A DNA stretch of 64,000 bases from Polyangium sp. y55x31 (GTDB lineage Bacteria; Myxococcota_A; Polyangia; Polyangiales; Polyangiaceae): assembly GCF_029946505.1 (NCBI RefSeq), contig NZ_JARZHG010000042.1, positions 1-64,000 of the forward strand, given 5' to 3'. How positions within the stretch are numbered: position 1 is the stretch's first letter; each line of letters opens with the position of its first letter. Shown one piece after another: positions 1-8,693 of this stretch. Position numbers and translations under genes: made by a program. Below the pieces are notes generated by a model. The model worked only from the letters and a program-made list of their open reading frames with translations, had not been told where the DNA came from and made no database searches.

Positions 1-238
1 GTGGGAAGAACTGCGCGATGCGCAGTTCTTCCCACGGCCGGTGGCAAGACCAGAGACGGCGTTGCCAGTCGAAGCCGTTTTGACTGGCAGGGTCGCTCGC
101 CGGTCTTGAATCGGCCTGTTCGATGAACTGCGCATCGCGCAGTTCATCGACCCCGGGTCCAGCGCTTGCGCTGGTCCGGGTCGAGGGGCGGACAGCCCCC
201 GCGGGGTCCGGGGCGGCGCCCCGGCGCGGCGGCTTGCG
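1..238 (-). repeat. dispersed palindromic repeat, copy 1 (cut by window edge)
   Basis: Two related units face each other. A perfect hairpin lies at 1-35 (core GAACTGCGCGATGCGCAGTTC-type palindrome) and a second at 120-150. A spacer of about 50 bases (52-100) lies between them. Outward of the second hairpin are a 7-bp stem hairpin (CCAGCGC/GCGCTGG, 159-174) and GC-rich stems ending in GGGGCGGCGCCCC near 210-222. The spacer matches the spacer of copy 5 (61607-61948) in reverse orientation. The outer edge stops within a few bases of the stop codon of the minus-strand methyltransferase at 240. Confidence 0.85.
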
Positions 239-239
239 C

Positions 240-995
240 TCACGCCCTCCGCGCCTCGGCCAAGAGCGTGAGCCCGCTGTCTGGCCGCCGCGCATGATCC
301 TCGGCGAAATCCGAGATGACCTTGCCCACCGTCCCCAGTGCCGCGTACCCGATACCATGCAGCGGCATGAGGAAGGGCGGCAGATCGTCGAGCTTCCATG
401 AGAGCCGCGCCAGCGCGAGCGTGATTGGCGTCGTGAGGATGTAATGGTACCGCTCGAGTATGAGCCCGGCTCGCTCGAGTTTTTCCCGCAGGTGGTCCAC
501 GGTATAAAAATTGTTTACCGCGTACCTCCGCCGATGTGCTTCGCGCTCCGCGTCCGTGACCTCGGGGTTCGACAGGCTGTCTGCCGAGAGAAACAGCCGC
601 CCGCCTGGACGGAGCACGCGGTGGACGTGCTCGAGCACGCGATCCTCGTTCCGGAAATGCTCGATGACGCAGAATGAGATCACCTTGTCGAACGAGCTGG
701 GCGAGAAGCCGAGCTCCTCGGCGTCCATGTAATGATAATCCGTCCGCTCGCTCCGGTGCTTGCGTTGCGCCTTGGCGAGGCGTTTTTCGTGGATGTCGAC
801 GCCGACCACGTGCGCGCCCCGCTCTGCGATGCGCGCGTCGTAATACCCGTCGCCGCAGCCGATGTCGAGAACTCGCTCCCCGGGCCGCGGATCCAGCCAC
901 TGGAGCAGCGTCGAGCACTCCTCGATGCGGCGGAAATGCCAGTGGGCGAGCGTCTCCATCATCGATACCGGGTTTTTCGTGCCGTTCGTGTTCAT
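240..995 (-). CDS. class I SAM-dependent methyltransferase
   Basis: A 251-residue cytosolic protein with the SAM-binding motif I VLDIGCGDGYYD, an acidic loop after the second strand (VVGVDIHEKR), the motif VISFCVIEH and the post-motif HVHRVLRPGGRLFLS. Together these place it in the Methyltransf_11/UbiE-like group; the substrate cannot be told. The start was set at 995 because AAGGAG lies 8 bases upstream of ATG and the methyltransferase fold begins shortly after; the frame stays open further upstream without a better start. It lies downstream of the beta-oxidation operon but is separated from it by a hairpin terminator and about 280 bases, so it probably has its own promoter in 996-1218. Confidence 0.88.
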   Translation of the reverse strand: MNTNGTKNPVSMMETLAHWHFRRIEECSTLLQWLDPRPGERVLDIGCGDGYYDARIAERGAHVVGVDIHEKRLAKAQRKHRSERTDYHYMDAEELGFSPSSFDKVISFCVIEHFRNEDRVLEHVHRVLRPGGRLFLSADSLSNPEVTDAEREAHRRRYAVNNFYTVDHLREKLERAGLILERYHYILTTPITLALARLSWKLDDLPPFLMPLHGIGYAALGTVGKVISDFAEDHARRPDSGLTLLAEARRA

Positions 996-1218
996 CGGGA
1001 AGCTCCTTTCAAGACGGACCACCTCCTGAGCAAGGGCAATGCCGAACGACGAAACCCGCGCGGCGCCGCGAGATTGCAGGTCCCCACGTCCATGCACGCG
1101 GGTCGGGCCTTCCTTGGTGTCGCGCTCACGCCACGGCGCGTCTGTCGTGGTGTCGCCATATTTCTACAGGGGCGCTCGTGTCCGGGTGTCGTCGCCGCGC
1201 CACAACCGCCTTCGAAAC

Positions 1219-1257
1219 GACGAAGGCCGCGCCCTTTCGAGCGCGGCCTCCTTCGTC
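1219..1257 (-). terminator. hairpin terminator after the thiolase gene
   Basis: An inverted repeat with long GC-rich arms (GACGAAGGCCGCGC and its near-complement) around a short CCTTTC loop, starting 19 bases beyond the stop codon of the minus-strand thiolase gene. There is no strong U-run, which is common in GC-rich genomes. It separates the thiolase transcript from the methyltransferase gene. Confidence 0.7.
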
Positions 1258-1275
1258 CCGGGTGTCTCCGGCGGA

Positions 1276-2454
1276 TCAGTCCTTGCGGTACATCGTCACG
1301 ACGCAGGCCCCGCCGAGGCCGAGGTTGTGCTGGAGGGCGACCCTCGCCCCCTCGACCTGCCGCGCCTCGGCCGTGCCGCGGAGCTGCCAGACGAGCTCGG
1401 TGCACTGCGCGAGGCCGGTCGCCCCGAGCGGATGGCCCTTCGAGAGCAGGCCGCCCGACGGGTTCGTCACGTACTTGCCGCCGTACGTGTTGTTCCCTTC
1501 CTCGATGAACTTCTCGGCCTCGCCTTCCTTGCAGAGGCCGAGCGCCTCGTACGTCACGACCTCGTTCGCCGTGAAGCAGTCGTGGAGCTCGACCACCTGC
1601 ACGTCCCCGGGCCCGAGCCCCGATTTCGCGTAGACCTGGTCCGCGGCCGCCTTCGCCATGTCGTAGCCGATCATCTTGATCATGCTGTCGCCGAAGCTCG
1701 ACGCATAATCCGTGGTCATCGACTGCGCCGCGATGTAAACGGCGTTCGAGATCCCCTTCTTGCGGGCGAAATCATCCGAGCAGAGGATCGCCGCCGCCGC
1801 GCCGCACGTGGGCGGGCAGCACTGGAAACGCGTGAGCGGATCGAAGACCTCGGGCGAGGCCATGATCTGCTCGAGGGAAAGGACCTCGTTGAAGAGCGCG
1901 TACGGGTTTTTGCTCGCGTGCTTGCGCGCCTTCTCCGCGACCTTGCCGAACGTCTCGCGCTTCGCGCCGTACTTCCAGCGATACTCGCGCCCCGCGCCGC
2001 CGAACATCTGCGCCGTCGGCGGCGATTGGTTGAAGCCCTGCACGCGGTTCATCACGTCCGCGTGCTTGTCCATCGGGCTCGTCCTATCGCCCCACTTCGA
2101 GCCGAGCGCGCCCTTCTCCATCTGCTCGAAGCCGACCACGAGCACACACTCGGCGAGGCCTCCTTCGATGGCCTGGCGGCCGAGGTAGAGCGCCGTCGAG
2201 CCGGTCGAGCAGTTGTTGTTCACGTTGACGACGGGGATACCCGTCAGGCCGACCTCGTAGATCGCCCGCTGCCCGCACGTGCTGTCGCCGAAGACGTACC
2301 CCGCGTACGCCTGCTCGACCTCGTTGTAATCGACGCCGGCGTCCGCGAGGGCCGTGCGCGCCGCCTTCGCGGCCATCACGTTGTACTCTTCGCTGGCGCC
2401 GGGCTTCTGGAACTTCACCATTCCGACGCCGATGACGTTGACTCGCCTGCCCAT
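1276..2454 (-). CDS. SCP-x-type thiolase (lipid-transfer thiolase)
   Basis: A 392-residue thiolase of the sterol carrier protein x class, which cleaves 3-ketoacyl-CoA in peroxisomes of eukaryotes; here it is cytosolic. The active-site Cys is residue 82 in the motif [21 protein letters not shown] and the C-terminal [10 protein letters not shown] supply the other catalytic loops typical of SCP-x rather than of FadA. AAGGAGG lies 6 bases before the ATG. It starts 28 bases after the multifunctional enzyme gene and is almost certainly in the same operon, giving the last step of the same spiral. The chain length or steroid/branched-chain preference is not visible from sequence. Confidence 0.92.
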   Translation of the reverse strand: MGRRVNVIGVGMVKFQKPGASEEYNVMAAKAARTALADAGVDYNEVEQAYAGYVFGDSTCGQRAIYEVGLTGIPVVNVNNNCSTGSTALYLGRQAIEGGLAECVLVVGFEQMEKGALGSKWGDRTSPMDKHADVMNRVQGFNQSPPTAQMFGGAGREYRWKYGAKRETFGKVAEKARKHASKNPYALFNEVLSLEQIMASPEVFDPLTRFQCCPPTCGAAAAILCSDDFARKKGISNAVYIAAQSMTTDYASSFGDSMIKMIGYDMAKAAADQVYAKSGLGPGDVQVVELHDCFTANEVVTYEALGLCKEGEAEKFIEEGNNTYGGKYVTNPSGGLLSKGHPLGATGLAQCTELVWQLRGTAEARQVEGARVALQHNLGLGGACVVTMYRKD

Positions 2455-2482
2455 TTGAGCCTCCTTCTGCGAACGTGCGCGA

Positions 2483-5400
2483 TTAACCCAAGATCCCCTT
2501 CAAGAAATGCAGGCGGTTCGAGGCGATCCGCACGTCGCCGTCGACCCGCAGCCGGCCCGTCTGGAAGAGCCGCGCGTCCTGCTCCTTGCCCGACACGAGC
2601 GCGACGAGATCCTCCGTCGAGATCGTGAGCACCGCCGACGGATTCGTCGCCCGACCCGTCGCCACGGTCGTCTTTCCACCCGTGAAGTCGACGTGCCAAT
2701 CACCCTCCGTCAGGCGGAACTCGATGATCGCGTCGACCTCCTTCGCGATTCCCGGCGACTTCGCGATGCGCTCCTTGAGTGCATCGAAGACCGCCGCCGC
2801 GCCCGGACCCTTGGGCGCCGCCGCCGCGGCCTGCGGAGCCGCCTCCGCCTTCACCTCGCCGCTCGCGGCCTTGGCCTTGTGCGCGGCGATGGCGGCCTTG
2901 GCCTGCTCGGGATCGATCTTCTTCATGAAGCCGAGCTTCTGCGAGGCCATGACGTTGCCCGAGATCTTGAGCTTGCCCTCGAAGTAGAGCTTTTGCGGAT
3001 CGGCCTGGCCCGTGGCCATCGCGAGCCAATCCGACGACGCGATCTCGAGCACCGTGTCGGCCTTCTCCGCGCCCGCGCCCGGGAAGACTGCGCCCTTGCC
3101 GTTCTTCAGATCGATCGTCCAGGTCGCGTCCGGGCCCTTGAGCTCGAACTGGAAAATGGTCTTCACCTTCTCGACGACCGCCGGGTTTTTCTCGACGTAA
3201 TCGCGGATTCCGATGAACACGTCGCCGGCCGGATCCTCGGCCGTCTTTGCGGGCGCCGCCGCGGCCGGAGCCGCTGCGCCGCCGGCCTTGGCCTTGTGCG
3301 CGGCGATGGCGGCCTTGGCCTGCTCGGGATCGATCTTCTTCATGAAGCCGAGCTTCTGCGAGGCCATGACGTTGCCCGAGATCTTGAGCTTGCCCTCGAA
3401 GTAGAGCTTTTGCGGATCGGCCTGGCCCGTGGCCATCGCGAGCCAATCCGACGACGCGATCTCGAGCACCGTGTCGGCCTTCTCCGCGCCCTTGCCCTCG
3501 AAGACCGCGCCCTTGCCGTTCTTCAGATCGATGGTCCAGGTCGCGTCCGGCCCCTTGAGATCGAACTGGAAGATGGTCTTCACCTTCTCGACGACCGCCG
3601 GGTTTTTCTCGACGTAATCGCGGATCCCGATGAACACGTCACCGGCCGGATCGTCGGCCGCCTTCGCGGGCGCCGCCGCGGGAGCAGCAGCCGCGGGCTT
3701 TGCCTTCGGCTGCGGGATCTCCTTCCAGAGCGTGATCGCCGCGTTCGAGATGACGACCTTGTCGCGTTCCTTGACCTTGCAGCGGAACACGATGCGCTCG
3801 TCGCTCTCCTTCCACATCTCGGTCACCACGGTCTCGCCCGGGAACACGCTGTCCGCGAAGCGCACCTTGATGCTCTTGAACTTGCGCGCGTCGCCGCCCG
3901 CGAACGCGTGGATCACGTGCCGCGCGGCATAACCGAACGTGCAGAGCCCGTGCAGGATCGGCTTCGAGAAGCCGAACGCGCTCGCGAAGCTCGGGTCGGC
4001 GTGCAGCGGGTTCCAGTCGCCGGAGAGGCGATACAGAAGCGCCTGGTTGTCGGGGATCTTCTGCTCGATCGTGGCGTCGGCCGCGCGCTCCGGCGGCACG
4101 TTGATGTCCGACGACGGCCCGCGATCGCCGCCCCAGCCGCCCGCGCCGCGGATGACGGCCGTGCTCTCGTTGCGCAGAAGCTCCTCGCCCGACTCGTCCG
4201 TCGAGCGGATCTCCGTGACGATCAGCGCGTTCTTGCCCTTGTCCCAGATCTCCTTGACCTTGGCCTTGTGCGTGAGCTTCGCCTTCGCCGGCAGCGGGCG
4301 CGAAAGCTCGAGGTACTGCTCGCCGTGCAGGAGCCGATCGAGCCCGTAATTCATGCCCGGCGCGGTCTTGCCCTGCTTGGCGAGATCCATCAGCGCCGAG
4401 AGCGCCGGCACCACGCCGTACGTCGGCAGCGGGACGAACCCCTGCCCGTGCATCTCGTAGACGTAACGCAGCTCCTTGTCGTCGAGCGGGTTCTCCGCGG
4501 CGCCGACGCCGAGCGCGTAAATCGAGAGATCCCGCTCGTCGTAGCTCGAATGCACCGGCGGATACTCGTAGCCGAGCGCCTGATCGACATCGATGAATTC
4601 GTTGCCGCCCTTGGCGGGGCCGGCCTGCACGTTCGCCATGACCGGGCCCATCGACTGGTTGATCTCGGCCGGGTGCGTGGTCTTGTCGAAGCCGGCGATC
4701 GCGCTCCAGCTCTTCTGGATGTCCTCGATCTTGATCTCGCGCCCGAGCCGCACCGTCTTGCCCTCGGCGCGCTCCCAGCGGAGCTTCGCGAAGAAGCCGC
4801 CGCCGACCTCGAAGAGCCCGCCGGTCTCGGTCGAGCTCTCGTGACACAGGTAGGCCACGAGCGGGCTCACGTACTCGGGCTTGAGCGCGTCGATGAGCTC
4901 CTTCGGCAGCACCGTCTCCGTCAGGCGCGAGCCCGCGAGCGGCGCGATCGTGTTGACGAGGACGTTCTTCTTCTTGCCTTCGAGCGCCAGCGTGTTCGAG
5001 AGGCCCACGAGGCCGAGCTTGGCCATCGAGTAGTTGCCCTGCCCGAAGTTGCCGTAAATGCCGGCCGCCGACGACGTGAAGATGATGCGGCCGTAGCCCT
5101 GGTCGCGCATGTGCGGCCACGCCGCGTGCGCCACGCGGAAGCTGCCGAGCACGTGCACGCGGTAGATGAGATCCCAGTCCTCCTCGGTCATCTTGTGGAA
5201 CGTGACGTCCCGCAGGATGCCGGCGTTGTTGATCACGATGTCGATGCGGCCGAACGCGTCGAGCGCGCTCTGCACGATCTTTCCGCCGTTCTCGACCGAG
5301 TCGTAATTCGCGACGGCCTCGCCGCCGGCCGCCTTGATCTCGGCGACGACCTTGTCCGCCGCCTCGGAGCTCGTGCCCCCGCCATGCCGCCCGCCGCCGA

Positions 5401-5521
5401 GATCGTTGACCACGACCTTGGCCCCGCGGCTCGCGAGCAGGAGCGCGTGCGCACGCCCGAGCCCGTTACCCGCACCGGTGACGATCGCTACTTTTCCATC
5501 GAAACGAAGCTCGTTCGCCAT
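2483..5521 (-). CDS. MFE-2-like multifunctional beta-oxidation enzyme with three SCP2 domains
   Basis: A 1012-residue protein with the domain order of eukaryotic peroxisomal D-bifunctional protein. An SDR 3-hydroxyacyl-CoA dehydrogenase comes first (about 1-260; [12 protein letters not shown] at 98-101, Tyr164 and Lys168). A MaoC/hydratase-2 double hot-dog follows (about 310-610; DWNPLH near residue 502, the 2-enoyl-CoA hydratase 2 motif). Three SCP2 lipid-binding domains follow (about 626-745, 765-885 and 910-1012), joined by Ala/Pro linkers. Domains 1 and 2 are nearly identical in DNA with an exact 417-bp offset; domain 3 is diverged. The yeast and human enzymes carry none or one SCP2. It lies 28 bases upstream of an SCP-x thiolase, so dehydrogenation, hydration and thiolysis are encoded together. 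Confidence 0.93.
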   Translation of the reverse strand: MANELRFDGKVAIVTGAGNGLGRAHALLLASRGAKVVVNDLGGGRHGGGTSSEAADKVVAEIKAAGGEAVANYDSVENGGKIVQSALDAFGRIDIVINNAGILRDVTFHKMTEEDWDLIYRVHVLGSFRVAHAAWPHMRDQGYGRIIFTSSAAGIYGNFGQGNYSMAKLGLVGLSNTLALEGKKKNVLVNTIAPLAGSRLTETVLPKELIDALKPEYVSPLVAYLCHESSTETGGLFEVGGGFFAKLRWERAEGKTVRLGREIKIEDIQKSWSAIAGFDKTTHPAEINQSMGPVMANVQAGPAKGGNEFIDVDQALGYEYPPVHSSYDERDLSIYALGVGAAENPLDDKELRYVYEMHGQGFVPLPTYGVVPALSALMDLAKQGKTAPGMNYGLDRLLHGEQYLELSRPLPAKAKLTHKAKVKEIWDKGKNALIVTEIRSTDESGEELLRNESTAVIRGAGGWGGDRGPSSDINVPPERAADATIEQKIPDNQALLYRLSGDWNPLHADPSFASAFGFSKPILHGLCTFGYAARHVIHAFAGGDARKFKSIKVRFADSVFPGETVVTEMWKESDERIVFRCKVKERDKVVISNAAITLWKEIPQPKAKPAAAAPAAAPAKAADDPAGDVFIGIRDYVEKNPAVVEKVKTIFQFDLKGPDATWTIDLKNGKGAVFEGKGAEKADTVLEIASSDWLAMATGQADPQKLYFEGKLKISGNVMASQKLGFMKKIDPEQAKAAIAAHKAKAGGAAAPAAAAPAKTAEDPAGDVFIGIRDYVEKNPAVVEKVKTIFQFELKGPDATWTIDLKNGKGAVFPGAGAEKADTVLEIASSDWLAMATGQADPQKLYFEGKLKISGNVMASQKLGFMKKIDPEQAKAAIAAHKAKAASGEVKAEAAPQAAAAAPKGPGAAAVFDALKERIAKSPGIAKEVDAIIEFRLTEGDWHVDFTGGKTTVATGRATNPSAVLTISTEDLVALVSGKEQDARLFQTGRLRVDGDVRIASNRLHFLKGILG
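2868..3650 (-). repeat. tandem near-identical SCP2-coding repeats (417-bp period)
   Basis: Within the multifunctional enzyme gene, the block beginning at 2868 recurs at 3285, an exact offset of 417 bases (139 codons). Identity is near perfect across the domain core; differences are a few synonymous sites and codons in the linkers. This indicates a recent in-frame duplication or ongoing gene conversion. Confidence 0.9.
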
Positions 5522-5558
5522 GAGCTGGATCCCTCGCGCGAGAAAGTTTCGCGTACGA

Positions 5559-5585
5559 AGTATCCGAAGCTGCGTGCGGCGTCAA
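5559..5585 (-). promoter_or_regulatory. candidate sigma-70-type promoter for the beta-oxidation operon
   Basis: On the minus strand, TTGACG (5585-5580) is followed after 15 bases by GATACT (5564-5559), about 38 bases upstream of the ATG at 5521. The -35 box is good, but the -10 and the spacer length are only fair. It is the only such pair I see in this 118-base gap. Confidence 0.35.
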
Positions 5586-5639
5586 TAGTTGTGTGGGCGG
5601 GAACGTGCGGAGGCCGTTTGCCACGGCCGGAGCGCTTGG

Positions 5640-6680
5640 TCAGCGCGCGGCGTCGGAGCTGTCGAGAGGCTGGAAGGCGGGGATGCCCCCGGCGGCCCAC
5701 ACGGAGACGATCTTGCCGGGTAGGTCCCACATCGGGCCGAGGTCGAGGCCGGCGTCGCCGGCGAAGCCCTTCTCCAGCGAATAAAGCAGGGCCGTATAGG
5801 TCTCGTTCAGCGCCTTCTGCGCGGCGGCGAGCCCGTCGCTCCCGCTCTCCGGGTACGTCTTCAGCGCCCCGCCGAGCTTGAGCATCACCTGCACCATGCG
5901 GAAGCGGCCGAAATGGCTGAAGCGGTCCTGGACGTCGGAGCCATCCTCGGGCCGCAGGTCCGGCTCGATGAAGGGGCCGACGCTCCCCTCGCCCTGGTCG
6001 ACGATCGCCTTGATCGCCTTGTCCGCCTGGGCGCGCGCCGTCTGGCTGTCGCCGTTGATCGTCGCGGAGAAGCCCGTGTAATCGTCGCCCGGGTATTGCG
6101 GATCGGCGAACTCGCTCTTTTGCCGGTGATCGGCGTTCGGATCGTAAAGGCTCCCCCAGAGCTCGTCCACGCCCTGGTCGATGGCCTTGTAGAACTGGCC
6201 GATGGAGTCGTAGACGTCCTGCGGCCCGTTCGCGGGCCCGTCCGATTTCGGCTCCGGGGTCTCGATCGTGGTCATCAAAAGGAGCTGCGCGTCGTTTACC
6301 GGCCCGAGCTGCACCGGCACCTTCCCCGCGATCCAGGGCGGGAAGCCGCGATCGTAGCGCGGCGCCCACGGTCCCGTGAGTTTCGGCGAATACCCCTTTC
6401 CGGCGAACAGGGCATTGTAGAGGTTCGCGGCGATCTCGAGGTGCAGCATCTCCTGCACGACGACCGAATAGATGTTGTTGAACGCGAGCTGCTCGCGGCT
6501 CCGGTTCGGGTTCTTGGGGCTCCGCACGGGCGTGAGCTTCGGCGGGTTCGACGCGCTCGTCCCCGGCACCTGCAAGGAATAGGCGGCCGTGAGGTAGATC
6601 GGGATGGTCCAGAGCTCCAGGTATACGGCCTTCTGGAGGTGATCCCGGAGGGCGTCCGCGGTCCAGGTCCTGCTCGTCAT
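5640..6680 (-). CDS. VioB/RebD-like ferritin-fold protein
   Basis: A 346-residue protein that matches the ferritin-like domain found in iminophenylpyruvate dimer synthases (VioB, RebD). The N-terminal helix has LELWTIPIYLTAAYSL, the second helix has VVVQEMLHLEIAANLYNAL with the E..H..E metal-ligand pattern, and an IETPEP segment follows. VioB and RebD proper are about 1000 residues; this is the stand-alone short form, usually annotated only as ferritin-like. The start at 6680 is fixed by AAGGAG 9 bases upstream of ATG. It is last in a four-gene minus-strand cluster with DUF302, an unknown and DUF5995. No violacein or rebeccamycin genes are nearby, so an indole-dimer role is not supported. Confidence 0.8.
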   Translation of the reverse strand: MTSRTWTADALRDHLQKAVYLELWTIPIYLTAAYSLQVPGTSASNPPKLTPVRSPKNPNRSREQLAFNNIYSVVVQEMLHLEIAANLYNALFAGKGYSPKLTGPWAPRYDRGFPPWIAGKVPVQLGPVNDAQLLLMTTIETPEPKSDGPANGPQDVYDSIGQFYKAIDQGVDELWGSLYDPNADHRQKSEFADPQYPGDDYTGFSATINGDSQTARAQADKAIKAIVDQGEGSVGPFIEPDLRPEDGSDVQDRFSHFGRFRMVQVMLKLGGALKTYPESGSDGLAAAQKALNETYTALLYSLEKGFAGDAGLDLGPMWDLPGKIVSVWAAGGIPAFQPLDSSDAAR

Positions 6681-6730
6681 GGAAGAAAGCTCCTTTCGGC
6701 GGTGAAGGTACCGGCCGAAAAGAGCGGACG

Positions 6731-7144
6731 TCAAGCGGCGCGGCGGCCCGCTGTCGAAAGGCAATAAATCAGGTGATGCATCTTCGTCCGCGCCTCGGCC
6801 GCGACCTCGCGCAGCGCCGCCTCCTCGTCGTCGGCGAGCGACTCGAGCGGGTCCATGATCACCACGATCGTCCGGGCGTCGTCATCCTCGTAGACGGCGA
6901 GATTGCAAGGCAAGAGAATACCGACGTCCGGATCGGCCGAGAGCGCCCGGTGCGCGAGCACGGGGTTGCAAGCCCCGAAGATCGTGTATCGCCGGAAAGG
7001 CACGCCGAGCCGGGCGCGCAGCGTCTCGTCGACGTCGATCCGCGTGAGGACGCCGAATCCGACGTCCTTCAGGAGCTGGGGGATCTTTGCCAGCGCCTCG
7101 TCGTACGGGAGCTCGAGCGAAGCGCGGAGATTCGTTCTGACCAT
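6731..7144 (-). CDS. DUF302-family protein
   Basis: A 137-residue protein of the DUF302 family. Recognisable are the N-terminal LPYDEALAKIPQLLKDVGFGVLTRIDV segment (read 7020-7110), the YTIFGACNPVLAHRAL motif and the IGIL-type strand VGILLPCNLAVYEDD. Members fold as a small alpha/beta domain and are often linked to redox or cell-envelope functions, but the biochemical role is unknown. The start at 7144 was chosen because GGGGAGAGGGG lies directly upstream of ATG and the family domain begins there. It lies 79 bases after the preceding gene and 50 before the ferritin-like gene. Confidence 0.82.
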   Translation of the reverse strand: MVRTNLRASLELPYDEALAKIPQLLKDVGFGVLTRIDVDETLRARLGVPFRRYTIFGACNPVLAHRALSADPDVGILLPCNLAVYEDDDARTIVVIMDPLESLADDEEAALREVAAEARTKMHHLIYCLSTAGRRAA

Positions 7145-7223
7145 GGTCCCCTCTCCCCGGAACGTGGCTCCCCGCGCCGTCGATCGAAAGGGGACGGATG
7201 GCCGATTCGAGGCTCGGGCCGTG

Positions 7224-7916
7224 TCAGGCGCCCCGCGCCCGCTCGATCGCCTGCCGCGCCGCCTGCACGAACCGCGGCGGGAACATGGCGCCGTCGAGGA
7301 AAAAGGTTTCGATGCTCGGCACCGCGTTCGGAATGCCCGCCCGCTCGTCGGCCACCGCCGCGACGAGAAGGTGCCCCGTCCCCCGCGCGAGCCACGTATT
7401 CGGTAGCCCCGCCGCCGCGGGAAACGCCTCCCCGATGGGCCTGCCCGCGCTCTCCGGCATGTGCGCGGTCCGCCGCGCGCGGAGCCCGTCCGATGCCACG
7501 AAAAGCGCCCGATAAAAATCACGCTTCTCCGGCACGGCCCGCGTGAGCTCGCGCGCGAGCACGCGCAGGTGTTGTTCGAGCAGGACGCTCGGCATCCCGC
7601 GGTTCGAGAGGACGCCGGCGAGCCACTCGACCTGCCGCTTGATCGTGGCCTCGCTGTGCTCGGGCAAAGTCGCGAGGAACGCGCTGTCGCTGCGCGTGAA
7701 CCGGACGCCCCGCTCGCCGTACCGGAACCCGTAATAAGGCGTGAGCCGCAGGGAAATTTTCCCCGCGCGGAGCGCCGCCTCGACCTCGCGCGGATCGCTC
7801 GGCATCGGCGTCATCCCGGCCTCGGGGTTCAGCGGATGCGACCAGGTGGTCTCGGCCGCCTCCCGTTTGCCCCCGCGAACCCTGCCCCCGCGTGTCCCCA
7901 TGCCTTCCGTGTTCAC
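7224..7916 (-). CDS. protein of unknown function in the DUF5995 cluster
   Basis: A 230-residue, Arg-rich soluble protein; I do not recognise a family. The GTG at 7916 overlaps the TGA of the upstream DUF5995 gene (GTGA), and GGGGAG lies 9 bases upstream, so translation is probably coupled; an internal ATG at 7901 is the alternative. The sequence has no signal peptide or membrane helix. It contains a well-ordered central part (TPYYGFRYGERGVRF) and ends in a helical QAARQAIERARGA. Codon use is like that of its neighbours. The tight overlap points to a shared task with the DUF5995 protein. Confidence 0.75.
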   Translation of the reverse strand: MNTEGMGTRGGRVRGGKREAAETTWSHPLNPEAGMTPMPSDPREVEAALRAGKISLRLTPYYGFRYGERGVRFTRSDSAFLATLPEHSEATIKRQVEWLAGVLSNRGMPSVLLEQHLRVLARELTRAVPEKRDFYRALFVASDGLRARRTAHMPESAGRPIGEAFPAAAGLPNTWLARGTGHLLVAAVADERAGIPNAVPSIETFFLDGAMFPPRFVQAARQAIERARGA

Positions 7917-8659
7917 GTCCCCGATTCTCCCCCAAAGCCCCTCGGCAGCAGAAGCCCACGACCGGCGAAGCCCGCCATGCGGTCGATCGTCTTCCGGAAG
8001 GTCTCGTATAGCAGATCGTTGTCGCGGATCGCCCAGAGCACCTCGGCGTTTGCCCAGGCCGCGTCCCGCGCCCGCCGGACGCTCCACATCGCCATCACAT
8101 TGTCAACCCGGCCGAGCGCCTCCTCGACGTCACGAAGAACCCCCGTCGCGAGTTTTTTCGTCGCGACCTTCTCCGCCTCTTCCAGGATGTCGTTGATGAC
8201 GAGGTAATCGTCGAAAAACCCCGTCCCGCGCCGCGGCTCGATGCCCTTGCGCGAGCACGTCTCGACCACCGCGATCGCGAGGTCGTGGTTGATGTGCGCG
8301 TTCATGCCGCAGAGGGCGTGCTGGAGCCGCGAGATCGAGCGATCGCCCCGCGATTCGAAGAGCGGCTGCCAGGCGCGCGGCGACGAGCCGGGGGCGCGCA
8401 GCTCCGCGACGAGGGCGTCGAAGTAGAGGCCGGCGAAGACCACGTCGAGCTCCTCGAGCAGCACGGGCGCCGTGAACCGCCCCCGATCGATCTCGCCGCG
8501 GATCCGGTCCGTCACGAGGAAGTAGAGCTCGTTGAAGGCGTGCACGCCGTCGGAGGTGGGCAGGGCGCCGTCGATCATCTCCAGCACGGCGAGGACGTCG
8601 TGGATGGAGCGCTGCGGGCGCGACAGGATCCGATCGGCGAGGGACTCGAGGCTCGTCAT
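7913..8659 (-). CDS. DUF5995-family protein
   Basis: A 248-residue, mostly helical soluble protein. The signature is CGMNAHINHDLAIAVVET in the centre, which is characteristic of DUF5995, with LYFLVTDRIRGEI before it and an RDNDLLY..FR segment near the C terminus. The conserved His residues suggest metal binding or a hydrolase-like site, but no activity is known. First gene of the minus-strand cluster running to 5640; the next gene overlaps its stop codon by four bases. Confidence 0.82.
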   Translation of the reverse strand: MTSLESLADRILSRPQRSIHDVLAVLEMIDGALPTSDGVHAFNELYFLVTDRIRGEIDRGRFTAPVLLEELDVVFAGLYFDALVAELRAPGSSPRAWQPLFESRGDRSISRLQHALCGMNAHINHDLAIAVVETCSRKGIEPRRGTGFFDDYLVINDILEEAEKVATKKLATGVLRDVEEALGRVDNVMAMWSVRRARDAAWANAEVLWAIRDNDLLYETFRKTIDRMAGFAGRGLLLPRGFGGESGT

Positions 8660-8693
8660 GAGCCGCGAGGTTACCCCAGGGCAAGCGCGGGCA

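Noticed and set aside
123-401. Recurrent small ORFs with the motif MNCASRSSSTP.PALALVRV at several places
   Set aside because: They are translations of the palindromic repeat itself (also near 15600, 23550, 61700). The coding potential comes from the DNA repeat, with variable frames and no ribosome site.
2507-5881. A very long open frame on the plus strand opposite the multifunctional enzyme
   Set aside because: Its translation is Arg/Leu/Asp-rich without domains and mirrors the high third-position GC of the real minus-strand gene. The opposite strand encodes recognisable enzymes throughout.
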